A stretch of 64,000 bases of DNA from Flavobacterium sp. (GTDB lineage Bacteria > Bacteroidota > Bacteroidia > Flavobacteriales > Flavobacteriaceae). The stretch is taken from NCBI RefSeq assembly GCF_024642105.1, contig NZ_JAHEBT010000054.1:141529-205528 (forward strand), given 5' to 3'. The translations under genes were made by a program, and so were the position numbers. This document shows positions 8,230 through 17,060 of this stretch, piece by piece; the first letter of the stretch is position 1, and the number at the start of each line of letters is the position of its first letter. A model generated the notes under the pieces. It was not told where the DNA came from. It ran no database searches and saw nothing but the letters and a program-made list of their open reading frames with translations.

Positions 8230-9888
8230 ATGAAAAAAAATGTTTTATTACTAGCTCTTTTGGCTGTATTCATTTCGTCAAATGAAACACAAGCACAAAA
8301 CAAAAAAATAACTCGCACTACACCTTTTGTTTGGGAAGCTGCCAATGTATATTTCCTATTGACGGATCGTTTCAATAATGCAGACCAAACCAATGATAGC
8401 AACTTCAACCGTACCAAACCAACCGGAAAATTACGTGGGTTCATGGGTGGAGACATCAAAGGAATTACACAAAAAATCGAAGACGGCTATTTTGACCGAT
8501 TAGGTATCAATGCCATTTGGATGACACCTTTGGTAGAACAAATCCACGATGGGACTGATGAAGGAACGGGCTACAGTTATGCTTTTCACGGGTATTGGGC
8601 AAAAGATTGGACGGCATTAGATCCTAACTTTGGAACTCCTGCCGAATTAAAAATGATGGTAGAGAAAGCCCATCAACACGGCATTCGTGTTATTTTTGAT
8701 GGCGTTATCAACCACACTGGTCCTGTTACACCACAAGATGCTCTTTGGCCAGAAAATTGGGTACGAACAAGCCCAGCTTGCGATTACAAAAACTACGCAA
8801 ATACAACCGCTTGTACCTTGGTAGCCAATCTTCCTGACACACGTACTGAAAGCGAACAAAATGTTGAATTGCCTGCTGTTTTGGTAGAAAAATGGAAAAA
8901 AGAAGGCCGCTACGAACAAGAAGTGAAAGAATTAGATGCTTTCTTTGCTCGTACAGGCTACCCAAGAGCACCAAAATATTACATCATCAAATGGTTAACC
9001 GATTATGTTACCGAATACGGAATTGACGGTTACCGTGCCGATACTGCCAAACATATTGAAGAAGGTGTTTGGGCTGAATTCAAAAAACAATGCAATTATG
9101 CTTTTGCTACTTGGAAGAAAAATAATCCTTCAAAAGTATTGGATAACAATAGCTTTTTTACAACAGCTGAAGTTTCTGGTTATAACTTAGGTGGCGGACT
9201 ATACTATGAATTTAGCGACAAAAAAGTAAATTATTTTGCCAATGGATTCAATAGTCTAATCAATTTCGAATTCAAAAATGAAGCAAAAAAAGACTATGAA
9301 GACTTATTTTCTTACTATTCTAGTAAATTACAAAATGAATTGAAAGGATTTGGAGTATTGAACTTTATTTCTTCTCATGATGAATCGGCGCCTTTTGATG
9401 GTAAGCGAGAAAAAGCAATCGAAAGTGCCACTAAATTATTGTTAGCACCTGGAACTGCTCAAGTCTATTATGGAGATGAATCGGCTCGTAGCTTAGTGAT
9501 TGAAGGGACTCAAGGCGATGCAACACTGCGTTCATTCATGAATTGGGATGATATAAAAAACAACCCAAGCACTCAAAAAACTTTGGCCCACTGGCAAAAA
9601 TTAGGATTGTTTAGAAAAAATCACCCTGCGATAGGTGCTGGTGTTCATCAAAAAATATCAGCTAGTCCTTATGTATTTAGTCGTAATTATACGCAAGGAA
9701 AATATAGCGACCAAGTAGTGGTGGGGCTAAATTTAGCCAAAGGCAAAAAAACAATTGCAACAGGAACTATATTCAAAAACGGAGCAAAAGTAAAAGATGC
9801 TTATTCTGGGAAAGAAGCTGTTGTTGCTAATGGAAAAGCAAGTATAGATTCTGACTTTGATTTGGTTCTTCTGGAATTGAAAAAATAA
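8230..9888 (+). CDS. Exported GH13 alpha-amylase family enzyme
   Basis: A 552-residue protein. The start at 8230 places a good signal peptide at the N-terminus (MKKNVLLLALLAVFI...QAQ); the upstream ATG at 8206 lies inside a repeat arm. GH13 motifs are VIFDGVINHTG, DGYRADTAKH (nucleophile Asp271), TTAEVSG (acid/base Glu314) and SSHDES (Asp384). A Cys pair in the B-domain region (CDYKNYANTTAC) may form a disulfide. It acts outside the cytoplasm on alpha-glucans, alongside the SusA-like enzyme. Exact specificity is not readable from sequence. Confidence 0.88.
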   Translation: MKKNVLLLALLAVFISSNETQAQNKKITRTTPFVWEAANVYFLLTDRFNNADQTNDSNFNRTKPTGKLRGFMGGDIKGITQKIEDGYFDRLGINAIWMTPLVEQIHDGTDEGTGYSYAFHGYWAKDWTALDPNFGTPAELKMMVEKAHQHGIRVIFDGVINHTGPVTPQDALWPENWVRTSPACDYKNYANTTACTLVANLPDTRTESEQNVELPAVLVEKWKKEGRYEQEVKELDAFFARTGYPRAPKYYIIKWLTDYVTEYGIDGYRADTAKHIEEGVWAEFKKQCNYAFATWKKNNPSKVLDNNSFFTTAEVSGYNLGGGLYYEFSDKKVNYFANGFNSLINFEFKNEAKKDYEDLFSYYSSKLQNELKGFGVLNFISSHDESAPFDGKREKAIESATKLLLAPGTAQVYYGDESARSLVIEGTQGDATLRSFMNWDDIKNNPSTQKTLAHWQKLGLFRKNHPAIGAGVHQKISASPYVFSRNYTQGKYSDQVVVGLNLAKGKKTIATGTIFKNGAKVKDAYSGKEAVVANGKASIDSDFDLVLLELKK

Positions 9889-9896
9889 ATTTAGAC

Positions 9897-9929
9897 AACC
9901 CTTCCAGCCTTTAAAAGGCTGGAAGGGTT
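9897..9929. terminator. Strong hairpin after the amylase gene
   Basis: Two 16-bp arms pair almost without loop (AACCCTTCCAGCC at 9897 with its inverse ending at 9929). It sits 8 bp after the amylase stop. There is no T-run, so it may be a palindromic repeat acting as an mRNA 3' stabiliser. Confidence 0.6.
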
Positions 9930-9953
9930 AATAGGTTGGATAGTTTTAATTCT

Positions 9954-9961
9954 TACCTTTG
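9954..9961 (+). promoter_or_regulatory. -7 box TACCTTTG before the flavoprotein gene
   Basis: It matches TAnnTTTG and lies 18 bp before the ATG at 9980. It also supports choosing 9980 over the TTG at 9959, which overlaps the box. Confidence 0.5.
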
Positions 9962-9979
9962 TCCGTTCAAATTCAAAAT

Positions 9980-11206
9980 ATGAATCAAGACTTTGATATT
10001 ATTATTGTAGGAGGTGGAGCTGCTGGATTTTTTTCGGCTATCAACATCGTAGAAAACAATCCAAAACTCAAAGTGGCGATTCTTGAACGTGGTAAGGAAG
10101 TCCTTTCCAAAGTTCGTGTTTCAGGAGGAGGACGTTGCAATGTGACTCATGCTTGTTTTGAACCCAACGAATTGGTTAAATTTTACCCAAGGGGCGAAAA
10201 AGAATTACGCGGTCCATTTCATCAATTTTGCTCTGGAGACACCATAGAATGGTTTGAAAAGCACGGAGTCGAACTTAAAATCGAAGACGATGGTAGAATG
10301 TTTCCCGTTTCCAATTCTTCTCAAACCATCATAGACTGTTTTTTAAATACCAGTCATCAATTAGGCATTACCATTGTAACGGGACAAAGTGTGCAATCCA
10401 TTTTCAATACAGAAGGCTCGGTAGGAAATTGTTGGAAAATTGACACTCAAAACGAAACCTTCTTAGCCGAAAAACTGATTTTGGCTACAGGAAGCAATCC
10501 TAAAATTTGGGATCTGTTGCATACGTTTGGTCACGCCATTATCACCCCTGTCCCTTCCCTATTTACCTTTAATATCAAAGATACCCGCATTAAAGAATTA
10601 CCCGGTATTGCCACTCAAGTAACCGTTAAAGTTAAGGATACCAAACTCGAGTCAACCGGGCCTTTATTAATCACCCATTGGGGAATGAGCGGCCCTGCGA
10701 TTTTGAAATTATCTGCTTGGGGAGCGCGTATCTTACACGATAAAAACTACCAATTTACTATCGAAGTCAATTGGCTCAACGATAGAGATACTGAGGAAGC
10801 CGAAATTCTTTTGAAAGAACTCAAACAAGAACATGCCAAAAAAACGGTGGCTAAAAAGTCGCCTTTAGAATTGCAAAATCGGTTGTGGGAAAGTTTGGTT
10901 CTAGCCTCAGGAATTAGCAACGAAACCAAATGGGCCGATTTGTCAAAAATCCAATTGCAAAACTTGGCGAACCAACTTACCAAAGGTGTTTTTCAAGTCA
11001 ATGGCAAAAGTACTTTTAAAGAAGAATTTGTTACTGCGGGAGGAATTGATTTAAAAGAAATCAATTTCAAAACCATGGAAAGCAAATTACATCCTAACCT
11101 TTATTTTGCTGGCGAAATTGTCAATATTGATGCTATTACAGGTGGATTCAACTTCCAGAATGCGTGGACCAGTGGTTTTTTAGTAGCAAACGCCATTACG
11201 GAGTAA
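9980..11206 (+). CDS. HI0933-like/BaiN-type NAD(P)/FAD flavoprotein
   Basis: A 408-residue cytosolic protein with the Rossmann FAD motif DIIIVGGGAAGFFSA at residues 5-19, SGGGRCNVTH, a KLILATGSNP segment, and the C-terminal FAD-binding motif NLYFAGEIVNIDAITGGFNFQNAW. These are hallmarks of the HI0933/YhiN group of predicted oxidoreductases. The substrate is unknown, and it should not be equated with bile-acid reductase BaiN on family grounds alone. It appears monocistronic with its own -7 box. Confidence 0.88.
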   Translation: MNQDFDIIIVGGGAAGFFSAINIVENNPKLKVAILERGKEVLSKVRVSGGGRCNVTHACFEPNELVKFYPRGEKELRGPFHQFCSGDTIEWFEKHGVELKIEDDGRMFPVSNSSQTIIDCFLNTSHQLGITIVTGQSVQSIFNTEGSVGNCWKIDTQNETFLAEKLILATGSNPKIWDLLHTFGHAIITPVPSLFTFNIKDTRIKELPGIATQVTVKVKDTKLESTGPLLITHWGMSGPAILKLSAWGARILHDKNYQFTIEVNWLNDRDTEEAEILLKELKQEHAKKTVAKKSPLELQNRLWESLVLASGISNETKWADLSKIQLQNLANQLTKGVFQVNGKSTFKEEFVTAGGIDLKEINFKTMESKLHPNLYFAGEIVNIDAITGGFNFQNAWTSGFLVANAITE

Positions 11207-11258
11207 TATTATTTTTTTACTTATAATTTAAAATTAATAATTATTGATTTAAAATTAT

Positions 11259-11288
11259 TTTGTTTTACAAAAAAAGTTTGTAGTTTTG
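11259..11288 (+). promoter_or_regulatory. Bacteroidota promoter: TTTG, 18 bp, TAGTTTTG
   Basis: The -33 TTTG is at 11259-11262 and the -7 TAGTTTTG at 11281-11288. This is the best two-part match to the Flavobacterium consensus noted in the window. It lies 49 bp before the membrane protein gene at 11338. Confidence 0.6.
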
Positions 11289-11337
11289 GAGCTGAATTTA
11301 CCCAATTAATTTTCCTCTTAGCCCCAATCTTACCCAA

Positions 11338-11949
11338 ATGAATACCATTACTGCCCGAATTCAACTCATCAATAGTTACAGACCACTATTAACCACTAAA
11401 GACAAACCCTTAAGAACCAGAATAGTAAATTGCCAAATAGCATTATACTTTTCGGGAATATTATTTTTGGTAACCTCAAGTATCGGCTTTGTCACTATAT
11501 TAATAGAATTAGCAGGAATTCAGGATGTATTCGATTGGAATAAAATGGGATATTTGGCATTGCTTTTAATTGGCAGTAGTTTCAATTTTCAGAATAGTGT
11601 ATACCAATACTTACTTTTAAAACACATTCAATTTTTAAAAAATAACTCCGAACAATTTGTAGAATGGGAAATCAACAAAACCCTTCAGAAAATCATCAAA
11701 CAATTAAACAAGCCAATCAAGTCTAAAATTTTAATTGTTACCGCAGGATGTATAATCACTGGTGCGTTCATGAATTTTTCAGGAAATGGCCAATTCAGTT
11801 ATTGGAATTTTTTTAAAATACCTTTTGTATTCTATACCTTCTATTTTTTAAAACTATTTTGGAATAAATACAAACAACTCGTAGAACACTTAATACAAGT
11901 AGAAATTGAATCTCAACTAACAATTCAACCACCAAATACTAGCCGTTAA
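11338..11949 (+). CDS. Hypothetical four-helix membrane protein
   Basis: A 203-residue protein I do not recognise. Hydrophobic segments lie at about residues 33-56, 70-92, 130-148 and 158-175, with a soluble, charged linker between the second and third. The C-terminus (HLIQVEIESQL) is amphipathic. Its last 33 bases overlap the end of the convergent tspO gene. Confidence 0.7.
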   Translation: MNTITARIQLINSYRPLLTTKDKPLRTRIVNCQIALYFSGILFLVTSSIGFVTILIELAGIQDVFDWNKMGYLALLLIGSSFNFQNSVYQYLLLKHIQFLKNNSEQFVEWEINKTLQKIIKQLNKPIKSKILIVTAGCIITGAFMNFSGNGQFSYWNFFKIPFVFYTFYFLKLFWNKYKQLVEHLIQVEIESQLTIQPPNTSR

Positions 11950-12393
11950 AACTGAAGCGAAGCTCACCCAAGCCAAATACGGCAATAATAAGTAACTCGC
12001 CGTTTTATTGATTTTAGCAAATTGAGAATAGGTTTCAAAAATCATGAGCCAAAGTAAAACCACTTCAATGGTGGCTAACATGGGGTTGTGTAATCCAAAG
12101 AACAAATACGACCAAAGTGCATTCAAAACCAATTGGATGGTAAAGAATTGTAAGGCTTTAGTAACCGCTTCTTTATTGGAAGCTATTTGATTCCAAACTA
12201 AGCCTGCAGCAATTCCCATCATAATATACAACGAAGTCCAAACGGGTGCAAAAATCCAATTAGGCGGATTAAAACTCGGCTTTATTAAAGTGGGATACCA
12301 AGTCGTTATAGAAGCACGCGTAACCATTCCAGAAACATATCCCACAACCAAACAAATAACGACAACAATTGCAATACGAAAGATTTTGTTCAT
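11917..12393 (-). CDS. tspO: TspO/MBR family tryptophan-rich sensory protein
   Basis: A 158-residue integral membrane protein with five hydrophobic helices. Family signatures are WYPTLIKPSFNPPNWIFAPVWTSLY (split over helices 1 and 2), the conserved WNxxxS region, NALWSYLFFGLHNP, and the final W-x-SFASVLTASIWWLN. TspO proteins bind tetrapyrroles and are linked to porphyrin or stress responses. It is convergent with the membrane protein to its left and overlaps its 3' end. Confidence 0.9.
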   Translation of the reverse strand: MNKIFRIAIVVVICLVVGYVSGMVTRASITTWYPTLIKPSFNPPNWIFAPVWTSLYIMMGIAAGLVWNQIASNKEAVTKALQFFTIQLVLNALWSYLFFGLHNPMLATIEVVLLWLMIFETYSQFAKINKTASYLLLPYLAWVSFASVLTASIWWLNC

Positions 12394-12445
12394 TTTACTT
12401 TTTTATTTGAACCAAAATTACTCAAAAGCAATTCAGTAAAAAAAG

Positions 12446-12453
12446 TATCTTTG
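12446..12453 (+). promoter_or_regulatory. -7 box TATCTTTG before mvaD
   Basis: An exact TAnnTTTG match 15 bp before the ATG at 12469. The TTG at 12451 lies inside it and so is unlikely to be the start. Confidence 0.55.
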
Positions 12454-12468
12454 CTAAAATTTTTATTT

Positions 12469-13566
12469 ATGGTAGTAACAAACGATTTTATTCCAGCTTC
12501 CTATACAAATTCTATTGAACAAGGTGTTTTTCAGTGGAGTGCGCCAAGTAATATTGCATTGGTAAAATATTGGGGCAAAAAAGAAAATCAAGTACCAGCC
12601 AATCCTTCGGTGAGTTTTACCTTAAATAATTGCAAAACAATTACGCAATTGGCTTTCGCCAAAAAACAAAATGCAAACCAATCGAATTTTTCTTTTGATT
12701 TACTTTTTGAAGGAAAACCAAAAGAAGATTTTAAACCAAAAATTCAGAAATTTTTGGAGCGAATCGAACCGTATTTGCCTTTTTTAAAAGACTATCATTT
12801 TACGATTGATACTCGAAATACTTTTCCGCACAGTTCTGGAATTGCTTCTTCTGCATCGGGCATGGCAGCTTTAGCCATGAACTTGATGAGTTTAGAAAAG
12901 GAATTGAATCCTGCAATGACTGAAGATTATTTTTACCAAAAAGCCTCTTTTTTAGCCCGTTTAGGGTCAGGCAGCGCTTGCCGAAGTGTAAAAGGTCAAG
13001 TTGTCGTTTGGGGAAACCAAGCCAATATTACTGGAAGTTCAGATTTATTTGGAGTCCAATTTCCACACACTATTCACGATAATTTCAAAAATTATCAAGA
13101 CACTATTCTTTTAGTAGATAAAGGCGAGAAACAAGTTTCGAGTACTGTAGGTCACGATTTAATGCACAACCATCCTTTTGCCGAAAGGCGATTTGCACAA
13201 GCGCATGAAAATTTAGACCAACTGATTTCAATTTTTGAATCAGGAAATTTAGAGCAATTTATCGCGGTTGTTGAGAGCGAAGCCTTGACATTACATGCCA
13301 TGATGATGACCTCGATGCCGTACTTTATCTTAATGAAACCAAATACATTAGAGATTATCAATCGCATTTGGAAGTTTAGAAATGAAACTAAAATACCCGT
13401 TTGCTTTACTTTAGATGCTGGTGCCAATGTTCACGTTCTCTACCCAAATCAAGTGAAAGAAAAAGTCTTGCAATTTATTCAGGACGAATTAGTTGGCTAT
13501 TGTCAAAATGGTCAGTATATTTGTGATGAAATTGGAATTGGGAGTCAATTGATAATTGATAATTGA
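12469..13566 (+). CDS. mvaD: Diphosphomevalonate decarboxylase
   Basis: A 365-residue GHMP-superfamily enzyme that converts mevalonate diphosphate to isopentenyl diphosphate using ATP in the cytosol. Seen are the N-terminal APSNIALVKYWGKK, the ATP-loop HSSGIASSASGMAALA, the segment RLGSGSACRSVKG and a C-terminal CFTLDAGANVHVLYP. The last codons, SQLIIDN and stop, are encoded by the start of a repeat array (caattgataattgataatt) that begins the downstream inserted cassette, so the native C-terminus has probably been replaced. It is followed by a four-helix-bundle gene and then mevalonate kinase. Confidence 0.93.
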   Translation: MVVTNDFIPASYTNSIEQGVFQWSAPSNIALVKYWGKKENQVPANPSVSFTLNNCKTITQLAFAKKQNANQSNFSFDLLFEGKPKEDFKPKIQKFLERIEPYLPFLKDYHFTIDTRNTFPHSSGIASSASGMAALAMNLMSLEKELNPAMTEDYFYQKASFLARLGSGSACRSVKGQVVVWGNQANITGSSDLFGVQFPHTIHDNFKNYQDTILLVDKGEKQVSSTVGHDLMHNHPFAERRFAQAHENLDQLISIFESGNLEQFIAVVESEALTLHAMMMTSMPYFILMKPNTLEIINRIWKFRNETKIPVCFTLDAGANVHVLYPNQVKEKVLQFIQDELVGYCQNGQYICDEIGIGSQLIIDN

Positions 13567-13965
13567 TAATTTAAGAATTGGATGGCTCGAGAAAATATTA
13601 CAAAAGAAAAATCTTTTGCTTTTGCCATAGAAATTGTAACTCTTTATAAAATTTTGCTTGATAGAAAAGAATTTGTTCTGTCAAAACAAATGTTACGCTC
13701 TGGAACATCAATCGGTGCCAATATTAGAGAATCAGAGCATGCACAAAGCAAAGCTGATTTTATTCATAAATTATCTATTTCATTAAAAGAAGCCAATGAA
13801 ACTGAATATTGGATAGATTTGTTATTTGAAACAAAATACTTAAGTCAGTCTGAATTTGAATTTATAAAACCAAAAAATGTAGAATTATTAAAATTACTAA
13901 CCAGTATAATTAATACTTCCAAAAAAACATAATTATCAACTGTTAATTATAAATTATCAATTAAG
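13545..13965. repeat. Cassette bounded by AATTGATAATT inverted repeats, carrying a four-helix-bundle ORF
   Basis: The left side (about 13545-13575) is a tandem TTGATAA array; the right side (about 13930-13965) contains AATTATCAATT (13952-13962), its inverse. The enclosed 351-bp ORF is co-oriented with mvaD and mevalonate kinase, which would otherwise be adjacent. No transposase is present. Confidence 0.65.
13582..13932 (+). CDS. Four-helix-bundle protein (23S rRNA-IVS-like family)
   Basis: A 116-residue, mostly helical protein with the family signature LRSGTSIGANIRE (about 41-53) and SKADFIHKLSISLKEANET. The family includes proteins encoded in 23S rRNA intervening sequences and is structurally similar to the Avd accessory protein of diversity-generating retroelements. 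Function is unknown, and no reverse transcriptase is nearby. The gene lies within an inverted-repeat-bounded insert between two mevalonate genes, so it is probably a passenger, not a pathway member. Confidence 0.88.
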   Translation: MARENITKEKSFAFAIEIVTLYKILLDRKEFVLSKQMLRSGTSIGANIRESEHAQSKADFIHKLSISLKEANETEYWIDLLFETKYLSQSEFEFIKPKNVELLKLLTSIINTSKKT

Positions 13966-13966
13966 T

Positions 13967-14905
13967 ATGAAAGGACCTTTATTTTACTCAAAAATATTAC
14001 TCTTTGGTGAATATGGAATTATCCAAGACTCCAAAGGACTTTCTATCCCTTATAACTTTTATAACGGTGCCTTAAAAACGGACAACAATCCTTCGGAAGA
14101 AGCTATTTCTTCTAACGGGCATTTGAAACGTTTTGTGACTCATTTGAAAACATTAGCCATTGAACAACCTAATCTAGTTCAGTTCGATTTAGCTACTTTA
14201 GAGAATGACGTGAACAATGGTATGTACTTTGATTCTAGCATTCCGCAAGGCTATGGCGTGGGAAGTAGTGGTGCTTTAGTCGCTGCGATTTACGACAAAT
14301 ATGCCCAAAATAAAATTACCGTTTTAGAAAACCTAACTCGCGAGAAATTGTTAGCATTGAAAACTATTTTTTCTCAAATGGAGAGTTTCTTTCACGGAAA
14401 AAGTTCAGGTTTAGATCCTTTAAATAGTTATTTAAGCATCCCGATTTTAATCAACTCAAAAGATAATATTGAAGCCACAGGGATTCCAACTCAAAGCTTT
14501 GATGGCAAAGGAGCCGTTTTCTTAATCGACTCAGGAATTGTTGGAGAAACAGCACCAATGGTCAATATTTTCATGGAAAACCTGAAAGATCAAGGTTTCC
14601 GAAATATGCTGAAAACACAGTTTGTAAAATACACTGATTCTTGTGTGGAGAATTTCTTAGGTGGCGATATGAAATCATTGTTTGCTAATACTAAAAAATT
14701 ATCAAAAGTAGTTTTGAATCATTTCAAGCCTATGATACCGGAACAATTCCACGGTATTTGGCAAAAAGGAATTGACACCAACGATTACTATTTGAAATTA
14801 TGTGGTTCTGGTGGAGGCGGTTATATTTTAGGTTTTACCGAAGATTTAGAACGCGCCAAAGCTTCTTTGAAGGACTACAAATTAGAAGTGGTGTACCAAT
14901 TCTAG
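13967..14905 (+). CDS. Mevalonate kinase-type GHMP kinase
   Basis: A 312-residue cytosolic kinase. The N-terminus SKILLFGEYGI is the GHMP substrate-binding start, IPQGYGVGSSGALVAAI (about 92-108) is the ATP-binding loop, and KLCGSGGGGYILGF is the C-terminal GHMP motif. Placement between mvaD and a geranylgeranyl transferase homologue indicates mevalonate phosphorylation for isoprenoid synthesis. Phosphomevalonate kinase activity cannot be strictly excluded from sequence, but the context and family favour mevalonate kinase. Confidence 0.85.
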   Translation: MKGPLFYSKILLFGEYGIIQDSKGLSIPYNFYNGALKTDNNPSEEAISSNGHLKRFVTHLKTLAIEQPNLVQFDLATLENDVNNGMYFDSSIPQGYGVGSSGALVAAIYDKYAQNKITVLENLTREKLLALKTIFSQMESFFHGKSSGLDPLNSYLSIPILINSKDNIEATGIPTQSFDGKGAVFLIDSGIVGETAPMVNIFMENLKDQGFRNMLKTQFVKYTDSCVENFLGGDMKSLFANTKKLSKVVLNHFKPMIPEQFHGIWQKGIDTNDYYLKLCGSGGGGYILGFTEDLERAKASLKDYKLEVVYQF

Positions 14906-14935
14906 CCCAATACATTTAACGACAAAAACGATACA

Positions 14936-15895
14936 ATGTTAAGCAGAGCTAACAAATTGGTGGTTATGAAAATTATCAGCTTGTTCTCTGTAGTGAGAGG
15001 ATATAATATTCCCATTATCATCTTGGCACAGTATCTATCAGCCATATTCATTTTGGCTCCCGAAAAAAGAGCCTTGAATGTATTGCTCGATTTCAATTTG
15101 TTTATTTTGGTTTTTGCTTCAGCATTGACTATTGCTTCAGGATATATAATTAATAATTTTTACGATAGCCAAAAAGATTTGATTAATCGTCCCAACAAGT
15201 CTATGCTAGATCGATTAGTGAGTCAAAAAACCAAATTGAGCGTGTATTTTACTATAAACTTTATAGTAGCATTAATGGCTTTGTTTGTTTCTTGGCGCGC
15301 TTTTTTCTTTTTCTCTGTTTATATTTTCCTAATCTGGTTCTATTCTCATAAAATCAAAAAACAGCCAATTATTGGCAATTTGATGTCGGCTTTCTTAGCT
15401 GTTTTACCCTTTTTTGCTATCCTTTTGTATTATTACAATCAAATCCCTTTTGAAGAAATTGAGAATTACAGCAATCAACTGGCAGTCATTTTTGCACATG
15501 CCAGCTTTTTGTTTTTGTTATTGCTCATTCGAGAAATGATTAAAGATTTAGAAAACTTGAAAGGGGATTTAGCTAACAATTACAAAACGATTCCAATTGT
15601 TTATGGAGAACGTGTTTCCAAAAATATAATTTCTGGATTGACTATTGGCACTGTAATTCCAGTCTATGTCTTAATTGAAATTTACGATGTAGGTTATATG
15701 GACACTTACTTTTACGGTTGTCTAATTGTACTCCTCTTCTTTGTTTTGGCTTTACAAAAAGCAACCCAAAAAGAACAATTTCTTCGACTGCATAATGTAT
15801 TAAAATTTTTAATTGTAGCGGGTGTATTTTGCATTGTTCTAATCAATCCGTCTGTTTTGTGGCACGGAAAACGATTGTTGCACTTTATTTTGTAA
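14936..15895 (+). CDS. UbiA-family prenyltransferase (geranylgeranylglycerol-phosphate geranylgeranyltransferase-like)
   Basis: A 319-residue polytopic membrane enzyme with about eight or nine hydrophobic segments. The two Asp-rich motifs are NNFYDSQKDLINRP (about 76-89) and DLENLKGDLANNYKT (about 203-217), which bind the Mg-prenyl diphosphate. Bacteroidota carry such genes next to mevalonate genes. The acceptor may be glycerol phosphate, a quinone precursor or another lipid. The start at 14936 or the ATG 33 bp further in are both possible; 14936 lies 30 bp after the kinase stop. Confidence 0.82.
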   Translation: MLSRANKLVVMKIISLFSVVRGYNIPIIILAQYLSAIFILAPEKRALNVLLDFNLFILVFASALTIASGYIINNFYDSQKDLINRPNKSMLDRLVSQKTKLSVYFTINFIVALMALFVSWRAFFFFSVYIFLIWFYSHKIKKQPIIGNLMSAFLAVLPFFAILLYYYNQIPFEEIENYSNQLAVIFAHASFLFLLLLIREMIKDLENLKGDLANNYKTIPIVYGERVSKNIISGLTIGTVIPVYVLIEIYDVGYMDTYFYGCLIVLLFFVLALQKATQKEQFLRLHNVLKFLIVAGVFCIVLINPSVLWHGKRLLHFIL

Positions 15896-15948
15896 CTCCC
15901 CTCTTTCAACTCTTTGATTCTAAAATCGTTTCTCAAGGATATAAATAC

Positions 15949-15956
15949 TATCTTTG
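15949..15956 (+). promoter_or_regulatory. -7 box TATCTTTG before the pseudouridine synthase gene
   Basis: A TAnnTTTG match 50 bp before the ATG at 16007. A weak -33-like TTTC occurs 16 bp upstream. Confidence 0.45.
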
Positions 15957-16006
15957 CCAATTGAAGGACAAGTCTGTCCGAATGCAGAAATAAATTACAT
16001 ATTATT

Positions 16007-16900
16007 ATGAGTACTACCAGAGGAGGAGGAAGAACCAACAGTTCTAGACCTAATTCAAATAAGCCAAAGGCGGCATTACCAAAACGTGCGCAAGGTCCTA
16101 AAAAAGCTAAAATCAATACCAAAGCAGCCGAAGTGGAAGCCAATAAAGTGGTCAAAAAACCAAATCAAGCTCCAAAAAGAGCCAAAGCAGCTGACGAAAT
16201 TCGTTTGAACAAATACATTGCAAATTCAGGCGTATGTTCACGCCGTGATGCCGATATTTACATCCAATCAGGTAACGTAAAAGTGAATGGTGTTCCTGTT
16301 ACTGAAATGGGTTATTTAGTAAAACTAAATGACACTGTGAACTTTGACGGAGTGCTATTAACTCCTGAGAAAAAAGAATACATCTTATTGAACAAACCTA
16401 AAAACTTCACTACGGCACTTGACGAAGGTCAAGAATTTCGTAATGTATTAGAGTTAGTTCGCGGAGCTACTACAGCAAAAATTGGTGCAGTAGGTAGAAT
16501 GGACAAAAACACAACCGGATTGTTATTGTTTACTAATGACACTGATATGATTAGAAAATTCACTTTGCCTAATCAAAAATCATCGAAAATCTACCAAGTC
16601 TCGTTAGACAAAAACTTGAAATACGAAGATTTAGAAAAAATAAGCAAAGGTTTGGTTTTAGATGGACACCGCGTATTTGTTGAAGAAGTAAGTTATATCG
16701 ACAACGAACCTAAAAGCGAAATCGGCCTTAAATTACGTTCAGCTAATGTAAAAGTAGTACGTTCTATTTTTGAACACTTTGATTATAATGTGTTGCGTAT
16801 TGACCGTGTCGCTTTTGCTGGTTTAACCAAAAAGAACCTACCTCGAGGCAACTGGAGAATGCTTACAGAACAAGAAATTATCAATTTGAAAAACATTTAA
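16007..16900 (+). CDS. Ribosomal large/small subunit pseudouridine synthase, RluB/RsuA family
   Basis: A 297-residue enzyme with a lineage-typical basic, low-complexity N-terminal tail (about 1-65, rich in Lys, Arg, Pro, Asn), an S4 RNA-binding domain (IRLNKYIANSGVCSRRDAD...), and the catalytic motif VGRMDKNTTGLLLFTND with Asp166 as the expected nucleophile. It isomerises uridine in rRNA. RluB (23S) is the usual assignment for this length and tail, but RluE or RsuA specificity cannot be told from sequence alone. Confidence 0.88.
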   Translation: MSTTRGGGRTNSSRPNSNKPKAALPKRAQGPKKAKINTKAAEVEANKVVKKPNQAPKRAKAADEIRLNKYIANSGVCSRRDADIYIQSGNVKVNGVPVTEMGYLVKLNDTVNFDGVLLTPEKKEYILLNKPKNFTTALDEGQEFRNVLELVRGATTAKIGAVGRMDKNTTGLLLFTNDTDMIRKFTLPNQKSSKIYQVSLDKNLKYEDLEKISKGLVLDGHRVFVEEVSYIDNEPKSEIGLKLRSANVKVVRSIFEHFDYNVLRIDRVAFAGLTKKNLPRGNWRMLTEQEIINLKNI

Positions 16901-16920
16901 GTTGCTCAAATCTATTCCAT

Positions 16921-16952
16921 AAAAAACCTGCAAAGTAATTTGCAGGTTTTTG
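16921..16952 (+). terminator. Rho-independent terminator after the pseudouridine synthase
   Basis: The stem AAACCTGCAAA/TTTGCAGGTTT with a 4-nt loop is followed by T-rich sequence. Confidence 0.85.
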
Positions 16953-17060
16953 TTTTTTTAGATAATATCAATAAACAGACTCTCAAGTAGTACTTTTTGT
17001 CAGGGATTAAACTACTGCTTTGAATTTGTGCTAATCTGTGAAATCTGTGTTTTAATTTGG

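Noticed and set aside
13582..13932. Diversity-generating retroelement (Avd-like protein)
   Set aside because: No reverse transcriptase, template/variable repeat pair or C-type lectin target was seen nearby. The family is widespread without DGRs.
16975..17060. Gene or RNA between the pseudouridine synthase and dcp
   Set aside because: Rightward frames over this stretch and into dcp are antisense shadows of dcp. The segment with AATCTGTGAAATCTGTG looks like dispersed intergenic sequence with no clear structure.
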